A DNA stretch of 64,000 nt from Malachius bipustulatus. Lineage: Eukaryota; Arthropoda; Insecta; Coleoptera; Melyridae. The position numbers were made by a program, and so were the translations under genes. The stretch spans positions 18,918,268 to 18,982,267 of the forward strand of contig OU342639.1 of NCBI GenBank assembly GCA_910589415.1, given 5' to 3'. The notes under the pieces are model-generated. The model did no database searches. It was not told the DNA's origin and worked only from the letters and a program-made list of their open reading frames with translations. Of this stretch, positions 21,586 through 33,903 are shown piece by piece (position 1 is the stretch's first letter; each line of letters opens with the position of its first letter).

Positions 21586-24278
21586 TTATATCGATTTTGG
21601 AAATTGCTTGATAAGAATATTAAGTGTTCTGGGATGAAAGTAAGAAGTATGAGCTTCTCTTATTAATTTCCTTAAATAATTTTCAATATTTTCATTATTT
21701 CAAATTTACCACTTCAGATACAGTGTTACGAGAACTTAGTTATAACTGGCGGAAGTCGTTTTTTGTTCTTAGTTTCTTCGATGAGGTGAAAAATCCAAAA
21801 ACAAGGATGGAGAAACGATCGGAGGTAAGCAGTATTCGATCCCCGAAAACTAAGCGGTTTTTTTCAGAAGAGCATGAGTTAGGCGAAACGGGGGGTTCAA
21901 GTTTCGATCTCTGTAAAACAATTAGTCATTTGCCTTTCAGATAGAAGTGAAGTTAGCCGGGACCGCCGATAATTCGTTGTTTTCGCCATTTTTTCGAGAG
22001 AGTTCTCAAACGACTTCAACGGCTAGCCATTCGTTTTCAAGGAATATTCGAACAGGGTGAGCAAGTTTTCACCCTCAGAACTAACCATTCATCCTTCAGA
22101 AGGAAGTGAAGTTTGCCGGGGTAAAAAAACCTTTTTCTTTGGATGTGCATGGTGAAATCTTCTTTACTGGGGTTAAACGTGATCAAATGGTGATCAAACG
22201 AATCAGCAATGAAACATTAGGTACTATGTATTTACATAATTTTGAACATTATGTGAAGTTGACCGAGCAAACTTCTTTCTGCAATCACACAAAAACAAAA
22301 GGTAATCGAAAAAAAATATTCAAAACGCGTCAAAACGCGTGGTTATTCGTGGTGGTCAATCGAATGCGCTATAGCATTTATTTTTCCTGACTTTTCCTGG
22401 CTTAGATGATTCACACACCTAAATCATCTCACTCCACTGGCATAGAGATATCGTGAAGATGAAAAGAAAAAGACATCAGATTGATTACTCCAATTCTAGT
22501 TTCAACTGTGTTCAGAAATCTTGACCTGCGTAAGCTTCAAAGTTGTTTTGTGAAAAGAATAAGTAATTCAGAATTCAGCTCATTGTTCTAAATTGATGAT
22601 TCTCGAATAAATGTGAATCAATTCTTCACAGTAAATTGTTAGAAGCTCTATAAACTGAATTAAATCGATAGCTCTTATTAAGTTTAATTTAAAATGCATG
22701 TTGGTTGGGTTTGGGAACTTCAACCTGTTACAAATTCCAAACATCAATAATCCCGAGACTGCTGTCTTCAATTTTTAAATTCAACGTAAATTTCTATGCT
22801 TGCAACGTCCAATTAGCCTACTTAATTTCCTAAGTGCATATCCATCCCTTTATTTTACTGAAAAATAAATGAGTTCTAAATTTTACAAGACTTGTTAGTG
22901 TATCCATCGACCCTAATCCAGGTATAAATACCTACATTATATACCTATTCGACCTAGAAGTATATTATACGTACAGTTTCATATGTAGGTAGCGATCAGG
23001 AAAAAGTTCCTTCACTTACAAATATTTTTCCCGCGCAGAAGCGAGAAAGTTCTTGAAATGTTCAGGATGAATGTTTGATTTTTGATTCTAAAAGACAGAT
23101 AAATTCTTGTTAAATTATATTTTCCCAAATTAGAACACCTCCGAAGATATTTCAGTAACCTTCAGCTAGACATTCCAGTCCAAAAAATATAAGAAAAATA
23201 GTTTTTTCGTTTTTTCTAAATTTAATAATTCAGAAGAGGTTTATGATTTTAAGAATAATTGTTATCAACATACCTACATATATTATACAGGATGTTTCCT
23301 AATTGAATGTCAATATTTAAGGGAGTGATTTTTGGGTCCATTTTAAGAAGAAAACTTCATAAGAACGTATGTCCTAAAAGTCTTAGCTTTTGAGATACAG
23401 GGTGGTAAAGTTTTTAAAAATCAATCATTTTTTCATAATATCTGTAATACCGCTCTAGATATTTTAATGAAATTTCGTATACAGGACATTGATAGTACGC
23501 TACTGATTTCTGTTTAAATAGAAATCATTTTTGAACTCCCGATTTATTTCCCTAATCCTAATCCTAATCCACTACCCTAATCCTGAACCTGGGTCGAGAC
23601 TCCAGCAAGGGATACAACAATCTACCCTCACTATAATAGAATAGATTTAGTACTTAAGGCTTAAAAAGGCTTAAGGTATATTTACAAAACACGTCGCAGA
23701 CAAAGATGAAAACAAATTCTTTTTATTAGTTTTTTTTCTTGTTTGTTACATTGCAATTAGGAAGGAACTTTTGGACGATTAAACTGAATTTACTATCAAG
23801 AATAAAGCCATTGGCTTTGTAGTTCATAATGAGACATTAAACAAATAATTTGGTAGGTATAGGTATACTTATCTACAAGCCGGGTGACTAATCATGTGCT
23901 TGTCGTAAAATTGCAATTAAATACCCATCCGTAGATTTTTTAGTAGATTTAGTTATTGTAGGTAGGATAGGTATATATACCTACTTGTATTACATATTAC
24001 ATTAGGTACATTGTACTCGTAGGTATAAACAACTGTAAACAGATGTATAGAAATAATGATCATTATTTTTTTGGCATTGGAGTGTCATAATTTGGAATAC
24101 GGATCGTATATCGTATAAGTAAATTGAAACTATACCTATCAAAATATTTACACAATTAAAATAATAGCGCGCAAACATTTTGTTGTTTATTTTTAGACCA
24201 AGTTCCCATACCGAAGTACCTTTCCTAGGGGGAGTAATATTATAAGGAATACATAGCTGTAAATACCTAATATACTTA
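21586..24278. other. Stretch without recognisable genes
   Basis: Frames at 21,624-21,944 and 22,106-22,390 are short and match nothing I know. A single CAGGATGTTTCC-type arm starts at 23,288 without a partner, so it may be a solo remnant. Short CCTAAT repeats occur near 23,560. Confidence 0.4.
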
Positions 24279-24514
24279 TACAAGGATGTCAGCTAAGCGC
24301 GCGTCGGTCAGGTCAGGAATTTCGTTCAAATGTCATTATCTATATTATTTGTAATAGTCTATTTTAGAAAAATATTTTAGAGTGTACAGGGTGGCCTAAT
24401 AAGTGTGACTACATGAAAATCATGTTTTTCAAATAGGACATTCTGTATATAATAGGTATTACCACATTTTCGAACTTTCTGACAAAATCCAATAAGAATG
24501 GTTTTCACAATATA

Positions 24515-26666
24515 CAGGGTGGTCCAACTTTAAAACGTCAGGACTTTACCAAACGATAGATAACGTTAAAATAATGCCAGTTTCTCTAATACACTTGTAG
24601 GCGGGAAAGCTTCCTTTTCAAGATACAGGGTGTTAAAGTTTTGGGAAAAAAATAATGTTTTGAGAATGTTGTCAAAACGGCTGCTTTAAAAAAAATTGAA
24701 ATTTGGCACGCAGCATGAGCTTAGTATCTTTCATGATTTACGGTTTATGATGATAAATTGCAAAAACCAGTGGCGGAGATATGGGTGTGCCATCGCCCCT
24801 TTTCAAAAAAAAAATTGACGCCACTGACTCTATGGCAAATTTAATAATTTTATTCAATGCCCCATGCTTTTTAGAACAAAAAAGTACTCTCTAATTTTTT
24901 TCACAAGGCGCACATTTTTCGAGATAATTCAGATTTTCTTAGGTAATGCTAATTGAATACAAAACTAATTGAAATTTCACGAAGTAGACTATGACCAAGT
25001 TTTGACGTTTTAACCAATTTAATATCTCTTTCTTATAAGTGTCACTAAATCTCTTTACAACAAACTATTGGTATTATTTTTAAACATTACGATGCCTTTC
25101 CGATTTTCTAATCAAGAATATGCTGATATGCATTTTATCTATAGATTTTGTGATGGAAATGCGGCTGAAGCAGCTCTAGAATACCGCAGACGATTTCCCA
25201 ACAGACGACAACCACAACATAATGTTTTTTCAAAGATACATAATCAATTCGTTGAGAGAGGAATAAGGCCCATCATTAGAAATCCTAATCGTCTAAATGT
25301 TGATACCGTAGGAAGAAACAACCGCATACTACGTGAATTTACCAGAGACTCGAGGACAAGTCAAAGAAGAGGGAGTCGAACCACTGGACATTCTAAAAGC
25401 ACAATTTTAAGAGTGTTAAAACGGGATCATCGACATCCTTTTCATCTCCAACCTGTTCATGGTTTACAACCAAGAGATGAAGAACGCAGGATGGTGTTTT
25501 GTAGGTAGCTTCTGGACCAGAATAACGATTTCTTAAGAAATATTCTATGGACAGATGAATCGTATTTTACTCGACATGAGATTGTAAATTTTCACAATCA
25601 ACATGTGTGGGCTCATGACAATCCTCACGAAATTAAACCACGAAAGTTTCAACACGAATTTTAGTGTCAACATTTGGATAGGAATCTACAATGGTAACCT
25701 CTTTGGCTCTTATGAACTCCCACAGCGACTGAATTCTGAAAACTTCCTTGAGTTGTTGGAGACTGAGAATTCCAATATGTGGGATGACATTCCAGTCGAT
25801 ATGCGAAGACAAGGCTGGTTCCAACTAGATGGGTGTCTGGCATATTTTGGTGCAAACGTTCGTAATTGGCTGAACACACACTTTGAAGGTCGATGGATTG
25901 GTCGCAGTGGTCCAGTTGCATGGCCTGCACGGTCTCCAGATTTAACCCCCCTGGATTTCTATCTTTGGGGTCATCTGAAAGAAATCGTTTATGCAACTCC
26001 GGTGCCCCATAGAGAGGAACTCTTGCTTAGGATTCGGAACGCTTGTGCAGATATTTAATCACGACGTGCTACTTAGTCTAAACAACTCCATCAGAAGACG
26101 TTCCCAGTTATGCATTCAACAGAATGGTTATTTCGAACAATTGTTACATTAGTTAGGTGTTGTTTATTCCTGTATTTATTTAAGTAAAAGTTATTTGATT
26201 AGAATTTGTCTGTTCTTAAAATTACTACAGATATTACCTAAGAAAACCTGAATTATCTCGAAAACGGTGCGCCTTATGAAAAAAATTATATAGTACTTTT
26301 TTGTTCTAAAAAGGATTGGGCATTGAATAGAATTATTAAACTTGCCATAGAGTCAGTGGCGTAATTTTTTTTTTTTGAAAAGGGGCGATGGTACACCCAT
26401 ATCTCCGCCACTGATTTTTGCAATTTATCACCATAAGCCGTAAATCATGAAAGATACTTAGCTCATGCTGCGTGCCAAATTTCAATTTTTTTAAAGCAGC
26501 CGTTTTGACAACATTCACAAAACATTATTTTTTTCCCAAAACTTCAACGCGCCCTGTATCTTGAAAAGGAAGCTTTCCCGGCTATAAGTGTATTGGAGAA
26601 ACTGGCATTATTTTAACGTTATCTATCGTTTGGTAAAGTCCTGACGTTTTAAGTTGGACCACCCTG
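24515..26666 (+). mobile_element. Long-TIR DD41D transposon with transposase
   Basis: CAGGGTGGTCCAACTTTAAA at the left and its complement at the right begin terminal inverted repeats of about 430 bases (24,515-24,950 against 26,228-26,666). They differ by scattered substitutions and short indels. A TA precedes the left end; the right flank reads TGTATGTATA. Between the TIRs lies one transposase on the + strand. Size, TA target, CAGGG terminus and transposase type put it in the IS630/Tc1/mariner superfamily. The CAGGGTG fold-backs in this window share its termini and palindromic layout, so this is a plausible autonomous parent type. Confidence 0.85.
25092..26058 (+). pseudogene. DD41D-type transposase with N-terminal helix-turn-helix
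   Basis: The likely start MPFRFSNQEYADMHFIYRFC is at 25,092. The N-terminal helix-turn-helix continues with AALEYRRRFPNRRQPQHNVF. The frame stops at TAG 25,506-25,508. Read through, it gives WTDESYFTRHEIVNF, the first catalytic aspartate, and HVWAHDNPH. After a frameshift near 25,660 it continues with GWFQLDGCLAYFGANV (second aspartate), GRWIGRSGPVAWPARSPDLT and PLDFYLWGHLKEIVY (third aspartate). 41 residues separate the second and third, hence DD41D. After the TAA at 26,056 the expected C-terminal CIQQNGYFEQ lies in another frame. Two or three lesions make it inactive, but all three catalytic residues remain readable. Confidence 0.85.
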
Positions 26667-27286
26667 TGTATGTATAGCAGTTCAAATTGAGTAGGCCATG
26701 AGTTATAAGCAAATTAAAATAGCCATTTTACACTTTCAAAGCAGCTTACATTGCAAACAGCTCAAGATATCGGAAAACGTCTTACATGTCCCTATTTTAA
26801 CTTATTTTTACATAGTAGGTATTTGATGAAATTACCCATTATGAAAAACCTGATAATTTTCATCACCCTGTATGAAAATTTCAAGTACACTCTGTAAACA
26901 CTTGAAAAGTTAAGATAGGGACATGCTAGCCGTTTTCCTATATCATCTTGAGCCGTTTTCAATATGTAAGCTGCTTTGAAAATAGAAAATGGCTCATAGA
27001 AAATATATACTCAATTTAAACTGCTATATTGTGAAAACCATTCTTATTAGATTTTCTCAGAAAAACCGAAAATGTAAAAAGTAAAAGGTGTCCTATTTAA
27101 AAAACATGACTGTCATACAGTCACACTTATTTAAGCCACCCTGAAATATTTTCCTAAAATAGACTCTTACAAATAGTGATGTAGATTGACATATGAACGA
27201 AATTCGTAACCTCATTTGTTAAGGGGATGAGCTATTATAGACCGACGCGCGCTTAGCTGACAACCCTGTATACAGGGTGCACCATG

Positions 27287-27318
27287 TCACAGCAGAATAG
27301 AATTAAGTCTATTCTGTG
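27287..27318. repeat. 32-base hairpin insertion with 6-bp duplication
   Basis: Compared with D2, copy D1 has an extra TCACAGCAGAATAG, AATTAA, GTCTATTCTGTG. Its two halves pair. ACCATG is present on each side (27,281-27,286 and 27,319-27,324) but only once in D2. Confidence 0.75.
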
Positions 27319-27506
27319 ACCATGTATCCTTCTCTATATTGCTATCTCCTGAACGCTAAGAGATACAGGGTCGTTAAATTAGAGAAAAGATGCGCAGTTT
27401 TGTGGCCATGTCGAATCCGTCAAGCCATGCAAGATATCTGTGACTGCTCCTGGAATATCCTGAAAAAACTGAAAAATTGAGATTTCTTATTTTCCTCATA
27501 TCTTTT

Positions 27507-29228
27507 AGTGTATTTTTTAATAAAAAAATACACTATTGAGGACGACATCACTTTTCGAAAATCACCCAAACTCATCAAATGTTCACCGATCATGACCCCC
27601 AGATCACGAAAAAGTGGTTTTCCAAAATTCACCTGCCCACGATATATATATATTTATATATATATTTATATATTTCTCCAAAAACGCGAAATTTCGATTT
27701 TCAAAACGCTCCTGTAGCTTTATCTTTAAAGATTAGTGAACGAAATTTTGGATCCTTTCAAAACGTTGGAATGATGTTAGATTTTCGTTGAAAAAATTTC
27801 CAAAAGTCGAGTCACTTCTACAGGGTGTCCCTTCAAAATTCCCGCAAGCCGGTTCTTGTGGTATCATTTCAGGTCGCAGTTTTCAATCTAGGAGGCTGAA
27901 ATTTTTGTGGGAGTAAGATATCCACAAGGAGTGGTCTGGTATTGCACTTGAGCAAAATCGGCCAAGCAGTTTCAAAATGGCAGCCATTTGAATTTTTTGA
28001 AAATTTGCTATTTTTTGAGCCCCTGTATGAGCAAGATGGCAATAAAACTTTGAAATAAAATTAACAAGATTGGAAGAAAACTATTTGAAATTTGAATTAA
28101 AGCAATAAAATTGGCATTATTTATATTAATAAGCCAGTGGCGTGGGTAGGAAAAGGGTAAAAATGTCTAAATTTCTATAACCGTTTATGAGTTCATTTTT
28201 AAAGAAATTGAACTGAAATTTTCACAGTAGGTAAGTACACTAATATCCTTTAACCCTTAAAAGTTTCAAGAAGTAAATAAGAAAAATGACGGAGATATAA
28301 ATATTTTTTTTCATATGATGTTTATTTCTTTAAAATTTTAAAACCGCTGCTGTAGCATCATATTTAAGGATTAGTGAACGAAATTTTTTACCCTTGTGAA
28401 ACTTCGAAATGACATTTGATTTTCGTAAAAAAATTTTCCTAAAGCTGCGTTACTTCTACAGGGTGTCCCTCCAAATTAAAAACAAAAACCGTCTATGAGG
28501 CACGGTTTCTGATCGCAGTTTTCAATCTAGGGGGCTGAAATTTTTTTATGAGATAGCCGCAAGGAGCGTCTGGTTCTGTATTTGAGTAAAATCGAGCCGT
28601 TTCAAAATGGCGGCCTTTTCAATTTTAGAAAAAATTGCCAAAATTTGAACCCCTATACCTACCTACCTATAAGCAAGTTAGAAAAACAAATTAACACGAT
28701 TGGAAGAAAATTATTTTAAATTTGAGTTAATGCAGTAAAATTTGCATATTTTTCATTAATAAGCCAGTGGCGTGGGTAGGAAAAGGGTAAAAATGGCTAA
28801 ATTTCTATAACCGTTTATTAGCCTTTTTTGAAGGAGTTGAGCTGAAGTTTTTCCAGTAGACAGTTTTAACATGATGTTTATTCCTCTAAAATTTCAAATT
28901 TTCGGTTTTCAAAATTCCCCTTTCACTTTTTGCGAATTTATTAAAGGCAGTGTAAAGAATAGTATTTTTTAAGTAAAGTTAGCCAGTGGCGGACACAGGA
29001 AAAGGAAAAAAAAATTAAATTTGCCAATTTTTTTTTATTTTGTTAAATTTAAAAATCCATTCTAAGGGACGTTTTCAAACTAAATGAAATGAAATTTTCT
29101 CAGTAAACCACTACGCTAATATGACCTGACTATGGAAAATTTCAGAAATCCCATTTAAAAAGCGGTGAAAATATTCATAATTGAATCGCATAAAAATACA
29201 CTATTTCTGCGATTGATGCGCAAGAAGG
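27507..29228 (+). repeat. Family A repeat, copy A4 (full length)
   Basis: Full copy with the AGTGTATTTTTTAATAAAAA start hairpin and the GCGATTGATGCGCAAGAAGG end. The left flank TTTT and right T-run compared with D2 fit a TTTT duplication. Internal modules recur at about 28,130 and 28,760. No gene. Confidence 0.85.
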
Positions 29229-30794
29229 TTTTTTATATATTTCTCCAAAAACGCGAAATTTCGATTTTCAAAACGCTCCTGTAGCTTTATCTTTAAAGAT
29301 TAGTGAACGAAATTTTGGATCCTTTCAAAACGTTGGAATGATGTTAGATTTTCGTTGAAAAAATTTCCAAAAGTCGAGTCACTTCTACAGGGTGTCCTTT
29401 CAAAATTCCCGCAAGCCGGTTCTTGTGGTATCATTTCAGGTCGCAGTTTTCAATCTAGGAGGCTGAAATTTTTGTGGGAGTAAGATATCCACAAGGAGTG
29501 GTCTGGTATTGCACTTGAGCAAAATCGGCCAAGCCGTTTCAAAATGGCAGCCATTTGAATTTTTTGAAAATTTGCTATTTTTTGAGCCCCTGTATGAGCA
29601 AGATGGCAATAAAACTTTGAAATAAAATTAACAAGATTGGAAGAAAACTATTTGAAATTTGAATTAAAGCAATAAAATTGGCATTATTTATATTAATAAG
29701 CCAGTGGCGTGGGTAGGAAAAGGGTAAAAATGTCTAAATTTCTATAACCGTTTATGAGTTCATTTTTAAAGAAATTGAACTGAAATTTTCACAGTAGGTA
29801 AGTACACTAATATCCTTTAACCCTTAAAAGTTTCAAGAAGTAAATAAGAAAAATGACGGAGATATAAATATTTTTTTTCATATGATGTTTATTTCTTTAA
29901 AATTTTAAAACCGCTGCTGTAGCATCATATTTAAGGATTAGTGAACGAAATTTTTTACCCTTGTGAAACTTCGAAATGACATTTGATTTTCGTAAAAAAA
30001 ATTTCCTAAAGCTGCGTTACTTCTACAGGGTGTCCCTCCAAATTAAAAACAAAAACCGTCTATGAGGCACGGTTTCTGATCGCAGTTTTCAATCTAGGGG
30101 GCTGAAATTTTTTTATGAGATAGCCGCAAGGAGCGTCTGGTTCTGTATTTGAGTAAAATCGAGCCGTTTCAAAATGGCGGCCTTTTCAATTTTAGAAAAA
30201 ATTGCCAAAATTTGAACCCCTATACCTACCTACCTATAAGCAAGTTAGAAAAACAAATTAACACGATTGGAAGAAAATTATTTTAAATTTGAGTTAATGC
30301 AGTAAAATTTGCATATTTTTCATTAATAAGCCAGTGGCGTGGGTAGGAAAAGGGTAAAAATGGCTAAATTTCTATAACCGTTTATTAGCCTTTTTTGAAG
30401 GAGTTGAGCTGAAGTTTTTCCAGTAGACAGTTTTAACATGATGTTTATTCCTCTAAAATTTCAAATTTTCGGTTTTCAAAATTCCCCTTTCACTTTTTGC
30501 GAATTTATTAAAGGCAGTGTAAAGAATAGTATTTTTTAAGTAAAGTTAGCCAGTGGCGGACACAGGAAAAGGAAAAAAAATTAAATTTGCCAATTTTTTT
30601 TTATTTTGTTAAATTTAAAAATCCATTCTAAGGGACGTTTTCAAACTAAATGAAATGAAATTTTCTCAGTAAACCACTACGCTAATATGACCTGACTATG
30701 GAAAATTTCAGAAATCCCATTTAAAAAGCGGTGAAAATATTCATAATTGAATCGCATAAAAATACACTATTTCTGCGATTGATGCGCAAGAAGG
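29229..30794 (+). repeat. Family A repeat, copy A5 (tandem duplicate of A4 lacking its 5' end)
   Basis: From TTCTCCAAAAACGCGAAATT at 29,241 it repeats 27,674 onward with a period of 1,567 bases. Only a few differences are visible, for example CAAGCAG/CAAGCCG and one base in an A-run. The join is at the TATAT microsatellite. It is a very recent tandem duplication or an assembly effect. Confidence 0.85.
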
Positions 30795-31624
30795 TTTTTT
30801 ATTATTGGAAATTAATAAATAATTTTTCGTAGGCAACATACATAAACATTACATAAGCCGTTAAGAGCTATCCATCTGAAATTTAAAAATTTTCAAGGCC
30901 TACTAGATTCAAGAGTTTTCACAGTCAACTTTCGTTTTTCTTATGGCCACCATATTATTTTTTTATGTCGTTCGATATAAAAAAAATAATGGAAACCAAA
31001 AATCAATTATGGATCCAATAATGGAAATCAAAAAAAAAAAAATTTTTAATTTTTATTCTTCTTTTTTCAAAGAAAAACGAAAAAAAATCGTCGAAAAACG
31101 TCAACATTTGTACCGAAATAGTGCTTGCCTTAAAGTTGTTTAATTTATCTATGAAATTCGGTCTAAAAAGTTGGCTTTTTTTAAAGAAAAAAGAAGAACA
31201 AAAAAATTTTTTATTTATTTTTTGAAGTTTAACAACTTTTAGTTTTTATGATTTTTTTATACCGAACAACATAAAAAAACAATATGGTGGCCATAAGAAA
31301 AACGAAAGTTGACTATGAAAATCCTGGGATCTAGTCGGCTTTGAAAATTTTTGAAATGTCAGATGGATAGATCTTAACGGCTTATGTAAGCCCACAAAAA
31401 ATAATTTATTAATCTCCAATAATAAAAAAGATATGGCAAAAATAATAAATCACGATTTTTCAGTTTTTTTCAGGATATTTCAGGAACGGTCACAGATATT
31501 TTGCACGTCTTGACTGATTCGAGATGGCCACAAAATTGCGCTTCTTTGGACTTGTTTAACCGACCCTGTATCTGTTAGCGTTATGAGATAGCAATATAGA
31601 GAAGGATACATGGTGCACCCTGTA

Positions 31625-31962
31625 TATAATACCTATATCCAAGTACCTTACCTAATCTATTCTAACTTAAAAACATTTCAATGTGCCCGCCAATAAAAAG
31701 TTGGCACCAATGGGAAATTTTTTATTTATTTTCCATCTTCTTTGAAATTTATTTTCTCATAAGTTTGTGCTTTCAAAAATATATAATTTGAGCACATTAA
31801 ATGTATGGTGTGAATTTTAGTTATAAAGAGAAAATGGCGTTTATCTAAACTTCGAAATGACAAAAAACATATGATTACATATTTCGAAAACTCAAAGGCT
31901 TTTGCGGTTAATTTGAATTCATCAAGAAGTATAATATCAGTTATGTAAGTAACTAAATTATT
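31625..31962. other. Stretch without recognisable genes
   Basis: Short spacer between families D and C. Nothing recognised. Confidence 0.4.
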
Positions 31963-32546
31963 AATAAATATATACATCCGGGTCTCCTAGGTTCCATCAA
32001 TTTTTTCGGGACCGAGGAGCGAAACAGGGGTACTGGGGGGGTGGGTAAGAAGCTAAAAACAGCCATTGCAAACTAATATTAAGGTCACAACTAAGGCCTC
32101 TTTGACACTAACACGGTCGAATTTCTATTTTTTCTTCACTTTCAGGGCAAGGAATATCTTCGAGATTAACAGTAGCACGATTTTCATTTTGAATTTTGCA
32201 TTTATTTTGCATTTTATATTCCATAAATCATTGCAGCAATCCCTGCGGACTGGACACAATATGTGAAAGCGGATATAGTGCCGATATCCGGTATACTGCG
32301 TACGCTTCGAAGCGTTTGGCATTGTCGTGAAGTGGTTATTTCCGTAACTCGCGGTATTTAATCGGCGCTTCTGACAGGACCGTATTTTCATCGCACTCTC
32401 AAAATCGGTTTTTAATGCCGTTTTTTTGCCTTCCCTTTCATTTGCAAAGCAAACGAATACCTTCCTGGTGTTATTATAGATACGTCCTCCACCCCTATAT
32501 AGGTGACATAGTGAAGCTGTAGGAGACGCGGATGTATATAATGACC
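31963..32546 (-). mobile_element. Family C element C2, uninterrupted
   Basis: In reverse orientation to C1. It contains TATATACATCCGGGTCTCC at the left and CGCGGATGTATATAATGACC at the right, and the intact CCACCCCTATATAGGTGAC that is split by fold-backs in C1 and C3. Flanks AAATTATT and AAATTTTT agree at 7 of 8 positions. Confidence 0.7.
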
Positions 32547-32696
32547 AAATTTTTTTAAAAAGGTGGCCAAAAAGTGGCAATTTTTGCAATTTCAACTTTT
32601 TGCTCAGTTTTCTCTGTAATGTGTTGAATATAAAATAATTTGACTGTAACATCAGTTCACATATTGTTTATAATAATTCGAAAAATTAACTAGAGT

Positions 32697-32934
32697 GATA
32701 AAAAGTAATACCAGGAGCGAAATTTTTGTATTCCAAAAAATTTCCGTTACGTTTTTCTATGCTTTTGGTGCAAACGCGTATTCGACGCCAAGAAACCGTG
32801 TATTATGAAATAGAAAACAATTCGAATTTGTTAGATGGCTCTTCGTGTCGAATACGCTTATTTGCGCCAAAAATATAAAAAAAATGTAACAAAAATTTCA
32901 TTGAATTTCACCCCTGGTGTTAGTTTTTATTATA
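32697..32934. repeat. Small fold-back
   Basis: AAAAGTAATACCAGGAGCGA pairs with the right side CACCCCTGGTGTTAGTTTTT, and GCGTATTCGAC pairs with GTCGAATACGC near the centre. About 240 bases, no gene, probable MITE. Confidence 0.65.
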
Positions 32935-33210
32935 GGTACTCTTTCTTAATTTTACCAATTATTAGGTATATACTATATGCTATATAGGTATATCCAATAT
33001 TGCAGTAGAAATATTTCAATTTTCAAAATTACACTGAGAAAAATGAGCAAAAAAGTTATTAAAATTTCAAAAAGTTACCACTTTAACCTGTACCTGTATA
33101 CTATAAAAAAAAATTTTCTTTCATAAATGACATTACATTCGGTGAATATCTAACAAATTTTGGTCATTATTTAGATCCGCGGCTCCTACAGTTTCACTAT
33201 GGCACCTATA

Positions 33211-33903
33211 CAGAGTGTCCCGTATCGTTATGTTCAAATTTTTTGAGCATATAGTAAGCTTAATTTTGAGCCCAAAAAACCCAAAAGTGGCAGGTATATC
33301 TTTATTCATTACGAAGTTACAGGCCTAAGAAAATTATGACTAGTAAAATAACAAAGATTCAACTTTGAAAACCACACAACCACATGTGTTGTGGTTTAGG
33401 CTAATAATTTATTATTGTTATGGTAGCGACATGAGTAAATGTCACCGAAATAAACATTAGAAGAGGTTCTCCTGCTCATACAAAATGGCATTTGGATTCA
33501 AATAAATGGGACACCAGCATATTTCGGAATTGGCGTTTGTAACTAAATTCCAAAAAGCAATTATTATTGGATCGTATTCAGCATGCTGGTCAAGAGATCG
33601 GTCGCGAAAAAAGACGAGAAATTAGAACTGTTACTTCTGCAATAGGCCTCCGAGCACAAGTTTGTATTCAGCAAGGAATATGACATTTTTAACACATATG
33701 ATAAACTTAAAGATTTGGTCAATAAAATAAGCTTTATGTGGTTTTCAAAGTTAAATCTGGTATTTACTAGACATTATTTTCTTAGGCCTCTAACTTCGTA
33801 ACGAATGCAGATAGACCTACCACTTTTGGGTTTTTTAGGCTTAGGAATAAGCCTACTATATGCTCACAAGATTTGAACATAACGATATATACGGGACACC
33901 CTG
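33211..33903. mobile_element. Fold-back with internally deleted transposase, inserted in C3
   Basis: CAGAGTGTCCCGTATCGTTA at the left pairs with the right end ATACGGGACACCCTG. TA lies at 33,209-33,210 and 33,904-33,905. It sits in the same CTATATAG as the unrelated fold-back in C1. Arms are about 160 bases; the centre keeps transposase remnants. Confidence 0.85.
33454..33683 (+). pseudogene. DD41D-type transposase remnant inside fold-back
   Basis: The + strand gives EEVLLLIQNGIWIQINGTPA then YFGIGVC, which corresponds to the second catalytic region of the transposase at 25,092-26,058 (GWFQLDGCLAYFGANV), with the aspartate changed to N. After a deletion that removes the third aspartate region it continues with LLLDRIQHAGQEIGREKRR and RAQVCIQQGI, matching the family's C-terminal end (CIQQNG). 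Confidence 0.7.

Larger units (their letters stand above)
24387..27143. mobile_element. Middle fold-back boundary
   Basis: CAGGGTGGCCTAATAAGTGT pairs with the right end ACACTTATTTAAGCCACCCTG. A further palindrome, 26,672-27,017, continues its arms past the inner transposon. The left arm GGTTTTCACAATATA is interrupted by the inner transposon and resumes at TATAGCAGTTCAAATTGAG. The right arm runs uninterrupted through CTGCTATATTGTGAAAACC. Confidence 0.75.
24281..27268. mobile_element. Outermost of three concentric fold-back boundaries
   Basis: CAAGGATGTCAGCTAAGCGC at the left pairs with GCGCTTAGCTGACAACCCTG at the right, with TA on both sides. The arms continue through GTCTATTTTAGAAAAATATT and its partner to the ends of the next boundary at 24,387 and 27,143. 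It abuts the family D element at 27,273. Confidence 0.75.
27273..31622. mobile_element. Family D fold-back, copy D1, interrupted by repeat A
   Basis: CAGGGTGCACCATG at the left and CATGGTGCACCCTG at the right are flanked by TA (27,271-27,272; 31,623-31,624). The halves 27,273-27,506 and 30,795-31,622 together match D2 at 59,944-60,944, so D2 gives the empty site for the family A insertion. The arms contain CTTCTCTATATTGCTATCTC and its partner. Confidence 0.85.

Noticed and set aside
23560..23590. CCTAAT repeats resembling the insect telomere repeat
   Set aside because: The unit is a hexamer repeated about three times, not the pentamer TTAGG/CCTAA, and it is too short.
32125..32652. 175-codon minus frame
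   Set aside because: It lies within family C copy C2; the frame has low complexity and no homologous constraint in the other copies.
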